A stretch of 41,592 bases of DNA from a bacterium (GTDB lineage Bacteria; Verrucomicrobiota; Verrucomicrobiia; Limisphaerales; UBA11358). Under the pieces are notes generated by a model. That model was given only the letters and a program-made list of their open reading frames with translations. It was not told the origin of the DNA and did not search any database. The translations under genes and the position numbers were made by a program. The DNA lies in assembly GCA_021780905.1 (NCBI GenBank), contig JAJXXW010000053.1, forward strand, positions 1 to 41,592, read 5' to 3'. Below, piece after piece: positions 23,290 through 29,397 of this stretch (its first letter is position 1; every line of letters starts with the position of its first letter).

Positions 23290-23359
23290 GCGGCGCGAAA
23301 ACTGCACGGAAAAATTATTCTGATTTGCTGGAAGGAAAACGGCGTGATTCTTTCATAGA

Positions 23360-23384
23360 GGGTGGGACTGTATTTGTCTCACCC
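23360..23384. promoter_or_regulatory. Inverted-repeat operator upstream of the WYL gene
   Basis: GGGTGGGAC (23360-23368) and GTCTCACCC (23376-23384) are complementary at 8 of 9 positions around a 7-bp centre, 20 bp before the ATG at 23404. The right half, TATTTGTCTCACCCC (23371-23385), recurs at 25216-25230 with one change. WYL repressors of defence loci often bind inverted repeats in their own promoter, so autoregulation is a fair inference. Confidence 0.5.
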
Positions 23385-23403
23385 CATGTGGCAACATCGG
23401 GAC

Positions 23404-24540
23404 ATGAAAGCTAAGCGGAAATCAAAAAGGCAGAAGTCGGGAGTCCGGAGCAAGAAGCACCTCACCCCGGCCCTCTCCCCAGAGCGGAGAGGGAGTGAAG
23501 GCCTGGGGCGGAAACGGCCGCCGTTGGAGCGGATGAAACGGATTTTTGGGCTGCTGCAGGATGGAAAGTATCCGAATAGCTCATCGGTGGCGGCGGAGTT
23601 TCGCGTGGCGGTCAAGACGGCGCGGCGGGATTTTGATTTCATGCGCGACCGGTGGGAATTGCCCATTGCCTATGACGACATTAAACACGGTTTTTATTTT
23701 TCCAAACCGGTGGAGCGGTTTCCCGGCGTGCCGGTGACGGAAAAGGAATTGTTCGCCCTGTGCGTGGCGCACAAGGCCATCGAGCAGTATCAGGGGACGG
23801 CATTGCAGCAACCGCTGGAACTGGCGTTTCAAAAATTCATGGGGCAACTGGACGACCATGAGCGGTTCACACTGCAAAATCTGGATGACGTGATGTCGTT
23901 CCGACCGTTCGCGCCGGAGGACGCGGATTTGCGGCTGTTTGAACTGATCACGGAAGCGATCCGCGCACGGCGGGCGCTGCAATTTGAGTATCGCAAGCCG
24001 GGCGAGAAAGTCGCTGAGCGACGCCGAGTATGCCCTTACCATCTCACGCAATTCAATAATCGCTGGTATCTACTCGCCCACGACCGGAAGCTCGGCACGC
24101 CGAAACTTGGGCCGGGATCCACCATCCGCAAGTTTGTGCTGGGACGGATGCGTTCCCCGCTGATGCTGCCGGACACCTTCACCGTGCCGAAGAATTTCGA
24201 TCCGGCGACATTTTTTGATTCCAGCCTGGGCGTGATGACGGGCGCGGGCGATTACGAGGTCGTCATCGAGCTGGATGCGTGGTTGACGGACATCCTGCGC
24301 GGTCGGCGCTGGCATCCGTCACAAGTGTGGACGGAACTGCCCGGCGGCGGCTGTCATTTGCAGATGCGGTTGAGCTGTCTGGAGGAAATCGAGCAGTGGG
24401 TTTTGAGCTGGGGCACGCACGCGACGGTCATCCGGCCGGTGGAGTTGCGCGAACGGCTTTTCAAGACGACCGAGGAACTTTGGCAGCGCTATGGCGGGGC
24501 GATGGTGCTGCATGGTGGCAGCGCCACATACAAAAGCTGA
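23404..24540 (+). CDS. WYL-domain transcriptional regulator of the defence operon
   Basis: 378 residues from the ATG at 23404; an upstream in-frame start at 23362 falls inside the putative operator and is unlikely. A basic leader is followed by a palindromic-repeat insert (LTPALSPERRGSEG) and then a winged HTH (RMKRIFGLLQDGKYPNSSSV, then VKTARRDFDFMRDRW). The WYL region has IRARRALQFEYRKPGE, CPYHLTQFNNRWYLLAHD and STIRKFVLGRM, and a WCX-like C-terminal domain follows. This is the architecture of the BrxR/CapW-type regulators of BREX, CBASS and other defence systems, which sense nucleic acid or nucleotide ligands. It is transcribed away from the nine-gene operon and probably represses it. Confidence 0.88.
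   Translation: MKAKRKSKRQKSGVRSKKHLTPALSPERRGSEGLGRKRPPLERMKRIFGLLQDGKYPNSSSVAAEFRVAVKTARRDFDFMRDRWELPIAYDDIKHGFYFSKPVERFPGVPVTEKELFALCVAHKAIEQYQGTALQQPLELAFQKFMGQLDDHERFTLQNLDDVMSFRPFAPEDADLRLFELITEAIRARRALQFEYRKPGEKVAERRRVCPYHLTQFNNRWYLLAHDRKLGTPKLGPGSTIRKFVLGRMRSPLMLPDTFTVPKNFDPATFFDSSLGVMTGAGDYEVVIELDAWLTDILRGRRWHPSQVWTELPGGGCHLQMRLSCLEEIEQWVLSWGTHATVIRPVELRERLFKTTEELWQRYGGAMVLHGGSATYKS
23457..23500. repeat. In-frame palindromic repeat, family A, copy 4
   Basis: CTCACCCCGGCCCTCTCCCC with AGAGCGGAGAGGGAGTG is the short form of the family. It lies in the first 35 codons of the WYL gene, before the HTH, where it lengthens the N-terminal leader without breaking the frame. Confidence 0.75.
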
Positions 24541-24560
24541 AATGCTGAAAGCAGCTATGA
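24533..24560. repeat. CTGAAA-type junction repeat (family C)
   Basis: AAAAGCTGAAATGCTGAAAG spans the stop of the WYL gene. Similar runs of GCTGAAA/TCTGAAA/GGAAAGC occur at 25948-25975, 26805-26850 and 30786-30812, always at gene ends or starts. The runs seem to be a short tandem family that has inserted at or expanded in gene junctions. Confidence 0.45.
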
Positions 24561-25043
24561 TTTTTTGCCGACGGATAGCTCATTGAATTCCTCGATCAAC
24601 CCGGTCAATTCGGTGAGCGCCTTTGTCAATTCGTCGAAGGACAAATGGCTGGCATCGGGCGAATAGGTCCCGTCAATGTCTCGGGGAAGGGACAAGGTTA
24701 CCTCCCAAGTCTCTTGGTCAGCCGTCAGTCCGAGGCGCATGGTTCCATGCGCAATGTGGTTGCGAAGCTCGCGAATGGGTTCGAGCCGGTTGAAGAAGCG
24801 TTCAAAAGCCTCCAGTTCTGCCTTTGAATACCCGCCCGTTCGCAGGTGCTTCATGATGACCTCAATGCGGTCGCGCAGGTGCCAATCCCTGACTTTCGCA
24901 AATTCCTCCGTGGACAAACTCGACTCCAGAAAATCCAAAACTCCCATATCCAGCGCACCAAAATTGAGCAGAAAATTTCCGACCGCCGAAGGCCAATCCA
25001 AACGGGCCGGCGTTAACGGCGCGGTTTTTTTGATCGTGGTCAT
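24555..25043 (-). CDS. Possible HEPN-type protein
   Basis: 162 residues from the ATG at 25043; an upstream in-frame start at 25127 would add a 28-residue stretch that overlaps a hairpin and looks non-coding. It is mostly helical. LEPIRELRNHIAHGTMRLG carries R-N-H-I-A-H, the Rx4H motif of HEPN nucleases, at a typical place before the last helices. No partner nucleotidyltransferase is adjacent, so it is not a classic HEPN-MNT pair. RNA cleavage during infection would fit its place between the WYL regulator and an XRE regulator. A non-toxic HEPN-like sensor is the alternative. Confidence 0.6.
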   Translation of the reverse strand: MTTIKKTAPLTPARLDWPSAVGNFLLNFGALDMGVLDFLESSLSTEEFAKVRDWHLRDRIEVIMKHLRTGGYSKAELEAFERFFNRLEPIRELRNHIAHGTMRLGLTADQETWEVTLSLPRDIDGTYSPDASHLSFDELTKALTELTGLIEEFNELSVGKKS

Positions 25044-25095
25044 GTTCCGGTGCAATTCTTGAGTGATTGATGGTGTCGCGCAAGCGGGAAGTCCG

Positions 25096-25120
25096 GGCCA
25101 GACAGCCCAGCGGTCTGGCC
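25096..25120. promoter_or_regulatory. Hairpin upstream of the HEPN-like gene
   Basis: GGCCAGAC (25096-25103) and GTCTGGCC (25113-25120) form a perfect 8-bp stem with a 9-nt loop, about 55 bp before the start at 25043. There is no T-tract, so an operator or a 5'-leader structure is more likely than a terminator. Confidence 0.45.
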
Positions 25121-25215
25121 TTGCCAATGAACGGGTTTTGCCTTGGGCTTTGCGGATTTTGTTTTGGGCGGTTTTTTGTGAATAACTTTCTAAAATTACT
25201 TCTGGCCTGACCCTC

Positions 25216-25230
25216 TATTTGTCCCACCCC
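25216..25230 (+). promoter_or_regulatory. Second copy of the WYL-operator half-site
   Basis: TATTTGTCCCACCCC differs by one base from 23371-23385 in front of the WYL gene. In both places a GGACATGAAA follows within 20-30 bp. This could be a second target of the WYL regulator, or a trace of duplication of the upstream region. Confidence 0.4.
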
Positions 25231-25248
25231 TCCACTTAAAATGTGGAC

Positions 25249-25569
25249 ATGAAACTGAAAAAAGAAAACGGACAACAAGCGGAAGTCCGGCGGTTGGAAT
25301 GGTGGGAATCGCTGCCGCTGGGCGAACGGAAATTTTTGTGCCATGTGATGCGGACGATCCGCACGGCAAAGGGGAGTCAATGGCCGGAAGTCGCCCGCGC
25401 GGCGGCAAAGTGGGAAACCGGGCTGAGTTGCTTTATCAAGGTGCGGCTCATGAACGGTGCGAGTCGCACGGGCCACCGGCAAGCCTGTATGAGCATCTCG
25501 GTGACGCCGGTCACTTCATCCCCATCAACTTCGCGTAGCCGACCAGGTGCTTCTCCAGATCGGGATTAA
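25249..25569 (+). CDS. Doubtful small ORF
   Basis: About 106 residues from the ATG at 25249. The first 60 residues (KKENGQQAEVRRLEWWESLP and onward) look protein-like. The frame then runs through a family D palindromic repeat at 25455-25479 and ends antisense to the XRE gene, in a Ser/Pro-rich tail of low quality. No family is recognised. The front may be the remains of a gene broken by the repeat. The 25128-25510 interval otherwise contains only the hairpin and operator-like sites listed. Confidence 0.3.
   Translation: MKLKKENGQQAEVRRLEWWESLPLGERKFLCHVMRTIRTAKGSQWPEVARAAAKWETGLSCFIKVRLMNGASRTGHRQACMSISVTPVTSSPSTSRSRPGASPDRD
25455..25479. repeat. GGTGCG hairpin repeat (family D), copy 1
   Basis: GGTGCGAGTCGCACGGGCC followed by ACC. 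The stem GTGCGA/TCGCAC encloses a minimal loop. It matches 27067-27092, 29146-29170 and 34001-34026, with the consensus GGTGCGNGCCGCAC then a GCCACC tail. Confidence 0.6.
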
Positions 25570-25936
25570 GCGGGCACTGGCTTCTTAACCACGCAAACGC
25601 GCGCTCAGTCTCATGGCTCAATTCGACAACCGGCACGGCAGGCGATGGGACCTTGGTTCTGGCCTCCGGGGATTTGACCATGATTTCCACCAACTCCGAG
25701 CCGGGGCCGACGCGGACATCCATGCAGCGAGCGGCGACGAGTTCGGCTTGGGCCTGCGGGTCGGTGGCAAAACCCTTGAGCACGGCGATAAAATGGTCGT
25801 CGGACATTTCGCCGGTGGCGCTGCTGAAAAAGCGGCTGAAGTAGCTGTTGGAGATGCCGCACAATTTGGCGAGGTCGGTCTGGGTGAGCCGGCGACGTTC
25901 GCTGTGACGTTGGAGGGCGACGGACAAATAGCTCAT
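25511..25936 (-). CDS. XRE-family (phage repressor-like) HTH regulator
   Basis: 141 residues from the ATG at 25936; an upstream in-frame start at 26170 adds 78 residues of doubtful quality and would cover the operator region. The N-terminus is a helix-turn-helix: RRRLTQTDLAKLCGISNSYF at about residues 14-33. The C-terminal part has no peptidase motif, so it is not a LexA/CI-type self-cleaving repressor. It faces the sigma-like HTH gene at 26203 across 266 bp with palindromes, the layout of a lysogeny switch. It probably controls the phage-like module to its right, perhaps the HEPN gene as well. Confidence 0.8.
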   Translation of the reverse strand: MSYLSVALQRHSERRRLTQTDLAKLCGISNSYFSRFFSSATGEMSDDHFIAVLKGFATDPQAQAELVAARCMDVRVGPGSELVEIMVKSPEARTKVPSPAVPVVELSHETERAFAWLRSQCPLNPDLEKHLVGYAKLMGMK

Positions 25937-26072
25937 AAAACAAAAGCGGAAATCGTGAAAGCGGAAAGCTGAAATGAAAAGACGAATGGCAGCGCGGCGG
26001 GGAACGTCGCATCCGATGAATGAAAAGGCTGGGCAACCGGCCACGTTATTTTTTTGCTCACAGGTTCTCAAT

Positions 26073-26202
26073 TTACGCAAGTTTGTCGGTTTTGCAAACC
26101 GCAAGCTGCGGTGGGCCACCAGCAAAATGTCCTGCTTTGTCTCTAACCGGAACATACCTAAACCCAGCAAAATTGACCGGTTGACTCCGGGCTAATGTTG
26201 AA
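26073..26202. promoter_or_regulatory. Divergent control region of the phage-like module
   Basis: The 266 bp between the XRE gene and the HTH gene contain GTTTG/CAAAC and GGTTT/AAACC inverted repeats around 26079-26100, TTGACCGG near 26172, and a possible promoter, TTGACT (about 26180) with TAATGT 17 bp further on, directly before the ATG at 26203. I assign these as operators and promoter by position and symmetry only. Confidence 0.45.
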
Positions 26203-26664
26203 ATGAGAACGGCGATTCCAACTGAACTGTTGTTGCGTTTGATGAACGCGACGCCGGAGCAGTTTGCCGCCGTGCAGCGTGCGCTGGGCATGAACGAAGA
26301 TGGCAGTTGGAGGATGGAAGATAGCGTGGAACCGCCCGTAGATTTGAACGTCGCTCAAGCAGCCTTTGCCTTGATGGTTAAATTGGATGCCACCGGCAAA
26401 CAAAAAGCGCCGACGCCGCTGACGATTTTCCGCCATTACTGCATCGAAGGATTGTCGGCGGAACAAGTGGCCAGCAAATGCCGCTGCTCCAAGGGCACGG
26501 TGATGGGCCGGCTGCGGCTCATTGAGCGGGTGACCCGCAAAAAGCCCGAATCGTTCCGCGCGATGTCGGATCATCTGCAGCGGCTGGATGACAATTACAC
26601 CAACACCGGCGCGCGCGCCATTTACCGTCGTGGCTTGGTAGATGACACGGAGGCCGAATCGTAA
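26203..26664 (+). CDS. Sigma-70 region-4-like HTH protein
   Basis: 153 residues. The N-terminal half is helical (LLLRLMNATPEQFAAVQRAL). The C-terminal half holds an HTH of the sigma-70 region 4/LuxR kind: TIFRHYCIEGLSAEQVASKC followed by RCSKGTVMGRLRLIE. It ends with DNYTNTGARAIYRRGLVDD. It is the first gene of the plus-strand module, with a terminator downstream, so it is its own transcription unit. A role as early regulator of the module, opposed to the XRE protein, is inferred. Confidence 0.7.
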   Translation: MRTAIPTELLLRLMNATPEQFAAVQRALGMNEDGSWRMEDSVEPPVDLNVAQAAFALMVKLDATGKQKAPTPLTIFRHYCIEGLSAEQVASKCRCSKGTVMGRLRLIERVTRKKPESFRAMSDHLQRLDDNYTNTGARAIYRRGLVDDTEAES

Positions 26665-26667
26665 ACC

Positions 26668-26699
26668 GGTCAAATTTGACCGCCAACTTGACCGGTCAA
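26668..26699. promoter_or_regulatory. Perfect palindromes around TTGACC
   Basis: GGTCAAATTTGACC (26668-26681) and TTGACCGGTCAA (26688-26699) are perfect palindromes 6 bp apart. Single TTGACCGG elements lie near 26172 and 26755. Four related sites around one regulator gene are a good candidate operator set for it or for the XRE protein. Confidence 0.55.
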
Positions 26700-26707
26700 A
26701 AATTGAT

Positions 26708-26735
26708 AAAACGCCCTATCCACGGGCGTTTTTGA
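26708..26735 (+). terminator. Rho-independent terminator after the sigma-like gene
   Basis: AAACGCCC and GGGCGTTT pair around a 7-nt loop and run into TTTTGATTTT. It lies about 45 bp after the stop at 26664. Confidence 0.7.
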
Positions 26736-26774
26736 TTTTCGAGAGCGCTCCAACTTGACCGGCCTTCCGTTTAC

Positions 26775-27098
26775 ATGGGCCACGACGCCAAAACAACGAA
26801 ACGCCGGAAATCGCAAAAGCTGAAATCTGAAATTCGGAAAGCTGAAAGCGGCGCGCACAGGAGTGACGCGCCCTACCAAGTGAATGATGGGCCTATTCCG
26901 CCAAGTGAACAACTGCTGGACCCGAATGGGGTCGGGAAGCGGCTCAAGTTGAGTCCGCGCACGGTTTCGGAAATGGCGAATGACGGTCGGCTGCCGGCGT
27001 ATCGCATCGGGATTTATCTCCGGTTCAAGTGGACCGAGGTCGAGCAACACCTGGCCGCCACCTGCAAGGTGCGTGCCGCACTGGCCACCAATTCTTAA
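26775..27098 (+). CDS. Excisionase-like HTH protein
   Basis: 107 residues. The leader is Lys-rich and built from a family C repeat (KRRKSQKLKSEIRKAES), followed by an in-frame palindrome at 26850-26877 (GAHRSDAPYQ). The folded part begins near residue 45: LDPNGVGKRLKLSPRTVSEM, then NDGRLPAYRIGIYLRFKWTE, a MerR/HTH_17-type winged helix found in excisionases and small replication regulators. The C-terminal VRAALATNS comes from a family D repeat. So about half of this gene is interspersed-repeat sequence, yet the frame is open. Confidence 0.7.
   Translation: MGHDAKTTKRRKSQKLKSEIRKAESGAHRSDAPYQVNDGPIPPSEQLLDPNGVGKRLKLSPRTVSEMANDGRLPAYRIGIYLRFKWTEVEQHLAATCKVRAALATNS
26805..26877. repeat. Compound repeat in the excisionase-like gene (families C and E)
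   Basis: AAATCGCAAAAGCTGAAATC and GGAAAGCTGAAAGC (family C) run into GGCGCGCACAGGAGTGACGC followed by GCCC (family E, in which GGCGCG and CGCGCC pair). All of it is translated in frame. Confidence 0.55.
27067..27092. repeat. GGTGCG hairpin repeat (family D), copy 2
   Basis: AGGTGCGTGCCGCACTGGCC followed by ACCAAT. It forms the last codons of the excisionase-like gene and is almost identical to 34001-34026. Confidence 0.65.
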
Positions 27099-27125
27099 CC
27101 GCGAAATACACGAACCAATCGAAAT

Positions 27126-27509
27126 ATGAATTCCAGGAACAAAGGCAAGGTTGGTGAAAGGGAGTTCGCAGCTTTGCTGCGCGACCACGGGTTTGACGCC
27201 CGGCGTGGCCAGCAATTCTCCGGGTCCCCCGATTCCCCCGACGTGGTCAGCGAAGCGTTGGCGTGGCTGCACGTCGAGGTGAAGCGCGTGCAAAACCTGA
27301 ATCTCACCGATGCCTGCGCCCAGGCCGAACGCGACGCCGGCCGGGGTGCCCCCGCTGGCCAGCATAAGCCGTGGATCGTCGCTCACCGGCGCAACCATGC
27401 GCCGTGGCTCATCACGATGACCGCCGAGACCTTCTTCAATTTCCTCCGTGGCGTGTTGCCACCGGAGGGACAACAACAAACAACAACCAAGAAAGAACAA
27501 ACAGTATGA
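27126..27509 (+). CDS. Small PDDEXK nuclease (Holliday-junction-resolvase-like)
   Basis: 127 residues. NKGKVGEREFAALLRDHGF carries Glu11, SPDSPDVV carries Asp39, and WLHVEVKRVQ carries the Glu51-x-Lys53 pair, which together give a PD-(D/E)xK active site at normal spacing. The RGQQFSG segment between is typical of the phage-encoded group. It would act on recombination or replication intermediates. The TGA overlaps the ATG of the next gene, so both are co-translated. A CA-rich leader with AAGAAAG precedes that next start. Confidence 0.8.
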   Translation: MNSRNKGKVGEREFAALLRDHGFDARRGQQFSGSPDSPDVVSEALAWLHVEVKRVQNLNLTDACAQAERDAGRGAPAGQHKPWIVAHRRNHAPWLITMTAETFFNFLRGVLPPEGQQQTTTKKEQTV

Positions 27510-28246
27510 AAATCGCAAATCCCAACTCCCGCTTTGAACCCTGCCCGGAATTCACCGGTCGCGCGGTCATCGTGGATGTCACCCCGGTCCGCAAGGAGCA
27601 AAGCCAGTTCGGCGAACAGGAGGTGTTCCGCGTGGTGTTCGAGGTGGACATGGCAAAGCCGGATGGCAGCCGCTTCTGCGTCTGGTCGCGCCGGATGACG
27701 CCGACGCTCGGCGAGAAATCCAACCTTCGCAAATTCATCCGTGGTCTCTACGGCCGCGATCTGACCAAGCCGGAGCTGGCGGATTACGACACCGAGGTGC
27801 TCGTCGGCATGGGCGCGCAACTGGTGGTGGTGCATGAGCACAAGGACGGCGAGACCTACGCGAACATCGCGGCCTGCACGCCGGACAAGAGCGGTAATCC
27901 GCTGAAACCCACCGGCAAATACATCCGCCTCAAGGACCGTCCGCCGAAGGACGGCGCTGGGCAGGCAGCGCCTGCAGGCCATCACGGCGGTTATCGCCGG
28001 GCGGAACAGGCCGGCGGCAGCGTTGGTGACTTGCTCGCCACCAAGATTCACGTCGGCAAATGCAAGGGGCTGGAGGTCCGTGATCTCTCGCCGGAACAGG
28101 TCGGCGCGCTGATTCAGAACTGGCTGCCGACGGCCGTGGCGAACGCCAAGCCGACGGCGGATGACAAACGGCTCATGGCCGCGCTGGAACATTGGCAGTC
28201 CGCGCAGGCCGGAACCAGTGCCGATGATGACAACGTCCCTTACTGA
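27506..28246 (+). CDS. Probable phage single-strand-binding/replication protein
   Basis: 246 residues from the ATG at 27506, which overlaps the preceding stop. The N-terminal 120 residues are strand-rich (FTGRAVIVDVTPVRKEQSQF, then FRVVFEVDMAKPDG) and suit an OB-like fold. A flexible Gly/Ala/Pro region follows. The C-terminal 80 residues are helical and probably a second domain (VGDLLATKIHVGKC, then LSPEQVGALIQNWL), with an acidic tail, SADDDNVPY, reminiscent of SSB tails. The assignment relies on fold impression, acidic tail and place between nuclease and exonuclease. I know no exact family name. Confidence 0.6.
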   Translation: MKIANPNSRFEPCPEFTGRAVIVDVTPVRKEQSQFGEQEVFRVVFEVDMAKPDGSRFCVWSRRMTPTLGEKSNLRKFIRGLYGRDLTKPELADYDTEVLVGMGAQLVVVHEHKDGETYANIAACTPDKSGNPLKPTGKYIRLKDRPPKDGAGQAAPAGHHGGYRRAEQAGGSVGDLLATKIHVGKCKGLEVRDLSPEQVGALIQNWLPTAVANAKPTADDKRLMAALEHWQSAQAGTSADDDNVPY

Positions 28247-28257
28247 ACCTACTTCGC

Positions 28258-28317
28258 GTCCGGGGGAGTCGGCGGCGAGACGCCGCCGACAACCCGCGGG
28301 ACGCGGGTGCTACCCGA
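28258..28317. repeat. Palindromic repeat, family B, copy 1
   Basis: GTCGGCGGCGAGACGCCGCC and ACCCGCGGGACGCGGGTGCT form two adjacent hairpins between genes. The same layout recurs in the helicase gene at 29437-29492. The repeat fills most of the gap between the SSB-like and exonuclease genes. Confidence 0.7.
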
Positions 28318-28327
28318 AAGGAATTTT

Positions 28328-28990
28328 ATGCAACAGACCATTGTATTTGACGTGGAAACCGGGCCTCTGGCGGAAAGCGAGTTATCAGCGCTACTCCCAC
28401 CGTTCGATCCGGCGGAAGTTAAAACGGGCAATCTGAAGGATCCCGCGAAGATCGCGGAGAAAATTGCCGAGGCCGAGGCAAATCACCGCCGCGACTTTTT
28501 CGACAAGGCGGCACTCGACCCGCTCACGGGGCGGGTCATCGCCATCGGCATGCTCGACCTGGAGACGGATAAGTTTTTCGTCATCGGCCACGATGATGAG
28601 GCGCAGACGTTGCGCGAGTTCTGGGAGGCCGCGCGCGGCGACATGGGCCGCATCAATCCCCTGATCGGGTTCAACATCTGCAACTTCGACCTGCCGTTTC
28701 TGATTCGCCGGTCGTGGAAGCATCGCATCGCGGTGCCGTTCGGCATCCGGCGTGGACGTTACTGGGGCGACCAGGTCGTTGACTTGCGCGATGCGTGGCA
28801 GCTCGGCGACCGGCAGGCCAGAGGATCTCTGGACTCAATTGCGCGCCACCTCGGGGTGGGCGCGAAGAACGGCGATGGCAAAGCTTTCGCGGAACTGTGG
28901 CAGACAAACCGCCAACAGGCGGAAGCGTATCTGCGCAATGACATCGAACTCACCGCCAAGATTGCCGACGTGCTCGGCGTGGTCGTGTAA
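28328..28990 (+). CDS. Predicted 3'-5' exonuclease (DnaQ/PolB-exo-like)
   Basis: 220 residues from the ATG at 28328 with AAAGGA upstream; an upstream in-frame start at 28307 lies in the repeat. Exo motif I is IVFDVETGPL (Asp8, Glu10), motif II is FNICNFDLPFLIRRS, and the third acidic site is YLRNDIELTAKIADVL. This is the arrangement of predicted 3'-5' exonucleases related to the PolB exonuclease domain. It would proofread or degrade single strands during replication of the element. Confidence 0.8.
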   Translation: MQQTIVFDVETGPLAESELSALLPPFDPAEVKTGNLKDPAKIAEKIAEAEANHRRDFFDKAALDPLTGRVIAIGMLDLETDKFFVIGHDDEAQTLREFWEAARGDMGRINPLIGFNICNFDLPFLIRRSWKHRIAVPFGIRRGRYWGDQVVDLRDAWQLGDRQARGSLDSIARHLGVGAKNGDGKAFAELWQTNRQQAEAYLRNDIELTAKIADVLGVVV

Positions 28991-29000
28991 GGGGGCAAAT

Positions 29001-29147
29001 ATGAATCGCAAATTTGACAAGCTCTGGTTCCGGGTTCTGGGTGTCGTGCATCGTTGGACGATTCGGCAGGCCGAAGCGCATTGCCGGCGTGAAAAGGAAC
29101 GCCGCTTTCGGCGCCTCATGTCCTGGCAAAACCATCACCTCAACTAG
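29001..29147 (+). CDS. Small basic ORF
   Basis: 48 residues, with GGGGG 6 bp before the ATG. The sequence is strongly basic and aromatic (FRVLGVVHRWTIRQAEAHC, then REKERRFRR). No family is recognised. It lies 10 bp after the exonuclease, and its stop TAG merges with a family D repeat. A small DNA-binding or structural peptide is possible. Confidence 0.45.
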   Translation: MNRKFDKLWFRVLGVVHRWTIRQAEAHCRREKERRFRRLMSWQNHHLN

Positions 29148-29170
29148 GTGCGAGCCGCACCTGCCACCAC
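29146..29170. repeat. GGTGCG hairpin repeat (family D), copy 3
   Basis: AGGTGCGAGCCGCACCTGCC followed by ACCAC. AGGTGCG and CGCACCT form a perfect 7-bp stem over a 3-nt loop, directly at the stop of the small ORF and before the next start. Confidence 0.65.
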
Positions 29171-29174
29171 TGTT

Positions 29175-29396
29175 ATGCACACTTACACCGCACACGCGCC
29201 CGTTGATCTGTCCCGCAACGTTCGCCCGGAAAAAAGCCAGCTTACGGCACACAGCCGTGGGCGGGGTAACTGGGACTGCGTCCGGCAGATGCAAATGTAT
29301 CGGCATCGGCCGGATGTCCTGGCCGCCGCGCTCCGCGACATGGGGTTCAACGAGACCGGTGACGAAGTCACCGACGATCAATACAGCGACAACTGA
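29175..29396 (+). CDS. Small protein of unknown function
   Basis: 73 residues from the ATG at 29175; a GTG inside the repeat at 29148 is the alternative. No motif is recognised. RGNWDCVRQMQMYRHRPDVL is followed by an acidic end (DEVTDDQYSDN). It lies 1 bp before the helicase gene start, so coupling is likely. Confidence 0.45.
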   Translation: MHTYTAHAPVDLSRNVRPEKSQLTAHSRGRGNWDCVRQMQMYRHRPDVLAAALRDMGFNETGDEVTDDQYSDN

Positions 29397-29397
29397 T

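Noticed and set aside
9181..24540. DISARM or BREX as the identity of the operon
   Set aside because: No DrmA/DrmB for DISARM and no PglZ, BrxC or BrxL for BREX can be seen; only the methylase type and the WYL regulator are shared.
25937..26170. 78-residue N-terminal extension of the XRE regulator
   Set aside because: It would be encoded by the operator-rich divergent region and a family C repeat; the HTH starts directly after the ATG at 25936.
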